Of a DNA stretch of 5,677 nt, positions 5,032 through 5,677 are shown one piece after another. Made by a program: the position numbers and the translations under genes. Origin of the DNA: CAZGUX01 sp046160045. Lineage in GTDB: Bacteria; Acidobacteriota; Terriglobia; Bryobacterales; Bryobacteraceae. Under the pieces are notes generated by a model, which did not search any database, was not told the DNA's origin, and worked only from the letters and a program-made list of their open reading frames with translations. Positions within the stretch are counted from its first letter, which is position 1; every line of letters starts with the position of its first letter. The stretch is from contig JBJXGR010000323.1 in the NCBI GenBank assembly GCA_046160045.1, positions 1-5,677 of the forward strand, given 5' to 3'.

Positions 5032-5677
5032 AGCTTCGCCGCCAACCGCTGCAGCCTTTGGTCGCGAGTCCCGGGCTTCATGGCCGCGGCCAAGGTCTCT
5101 TTGGCCGCAGCCACATCGCCTGCACTCTTCAACGCGACAGCGCCGGCCTGGAGCGTCCAGATGTCCTGACGCCGCTTCATCTCCTTGCGAGCGAGTGTCA
5201 CCGCGTCGTCCGCCCGGCCGGCGAATTCAGCGTAGTAAAGAATGAGCTCCCGATTCACGTTCCAGGCATTATCTTTCCGGGCGACGGCTTCCTTTTCGAA
5301 TTCCCGGAAAAGGTCGCGGGCCCTCGCCGTGTCACCGGCGCCATGGAGCGAACGCGCGAGCAGGTATCTGGCGCGAGGGTGCGGCCACACCGCCAGTAGC
5401 CGTTCGGCCGCTTGCGCCGCGGCCGTGAACTGCTCGCGGGCCAGTTCGAGTTCCACCCTCTGGTCGAGAGCGGGCGCATAGTTCGGGAACAGCTTGTCGG
5501 CCCGGTCCAACGCCCCGGCTGCGATCTCATACTTCCCGTCCCCGATTTCCACGCGGGCGATCTGGCAGAGGATCCAGGCACGCTCCTCGGTCTGCGCAAC
5601 TCCCGTGAGGCGCAAGGCCGAATTCAGCCATTCGAGGGCGCCCACAGGATCGCCGTAGACTTCACGAAGAAGAGCGC
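5028..5677 (-). CDS. TPR-repeat protein, C-terminal part (5' end outside window)
   Basis: The frame is open from the right edge to TAG 5028-5030, giving 215 visible residues. A GTG at 5645 could act as a start, but the frame continues upstream as ALLREVYGDP with no stop, so I read this as the C-terminal part of a longer protein. The sequence is alanine-rich and all-helical, with TPR-like pairs such as GKYEIAAGALDRADKLFP, FTAAAQAAERLLAVWP, GDTARARDLFREFEKEA and GDVAAAKETLAAAM. The end, NRELILYYAEF then GTRDQRLQRLAAKL, resembles the C-terminus of TPR proteins common in Acidobacteriota and other environmental bacteria, usually scaffolds for protein-protein contacts. No catalytic domain is visible in this part. 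A link to the STAND gene is unlikely: the two are separated by about 700 nt containing repeats and the element boundary. Confidence 0.85.
   Translation of the reverse strand, partial: ALLREVYGDPVGALEWLNSALRLTGVAQTEERAWILCQIARVEIGDGKYEIAAGALDRADKLFPNYAPALDQRVELELAREQFTAAAQAAERLLAVWPHPRARYLLARSLHGAGDTARARDLFREFEKEAVARKDNAWNVNRELILYYAEFAGRADDAVTLARKEMKRRQDIWTLQAGAVALKSAGDVAAAKETLAAAMKPGTRDQRLQRLAAKL

Overview
The window looks like GC-rich chromosomal DNA from a soil-type bacterium. Acidobacteriota (Bryobacterales-like), Verrucomicrobiota or Planctomycetota all seem possible, but I cannot choose between them. The reasons are a conserved hypothetical protein of the 'STGPKTPAGK...NALRHG' type, which I remember as multicopy in those phyla, a TPR protein C-terminus of a style common there, and a high density of small palindromic repeats. 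This is inference from style, not identification.

All four supported or possible reading frames lie on the minus strand. From left to right they are: a short frame cut by the window edge (1-166, possibly a degenerate RHS/YD fragment); a conserved hypothetical protein (636-1274); a large STAND-type NTPase with a predicted N-terminal Cap4/DUF4297-like nuclease (1718-4324, or up to 4402 with a TTG start); and the C-terminal part of a TPR protein that runs off the right edge (5028-5677). Non-coding stretches separate them, so no operon is evident. The stretches are full of hairpins at 175-399, a REPIN-like inverted pair at 501-603, hairpins at 4810-4876, and an inverted-repeat unit at 4903-5031 that overlaps the TPR stop codon.

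The main observation is that the STAND gene is alone between two diverged, roughly 190-200 bp sequences in opposite orientation (about 1407-1595 on plus, 4758-4555 on minus). They share, in the same order, a CAGGG/ATG/CCC block, a TAAGATAAGC block, the 13-mer GCAACTTCCCAGA and the 17-mer AGCTTTGTACGAGTAGC. This looks like a 3.35 kb element with a single predicted defence gene as cargo and no recombinase of its own, so it would have to be moved in trans.

The STAND protein has a GGxxAxxGFxxQ ... D ... QAK nuclease-like N-terminus, a clear Walker A (GSSGTGKS) and Walker B (FVVAIDD), and a C-terminal array of aromatic-anchored repeats of about 34 residues. By analogy with Avs proteins, the predicted mechanism is that the repeats sense an invader, the NTPase oligomerises and the nuclease cuts DNA. 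At 868 residues it is much shorter than canonical Avs1-4 proteins and may belong to a separate, less studied clade.
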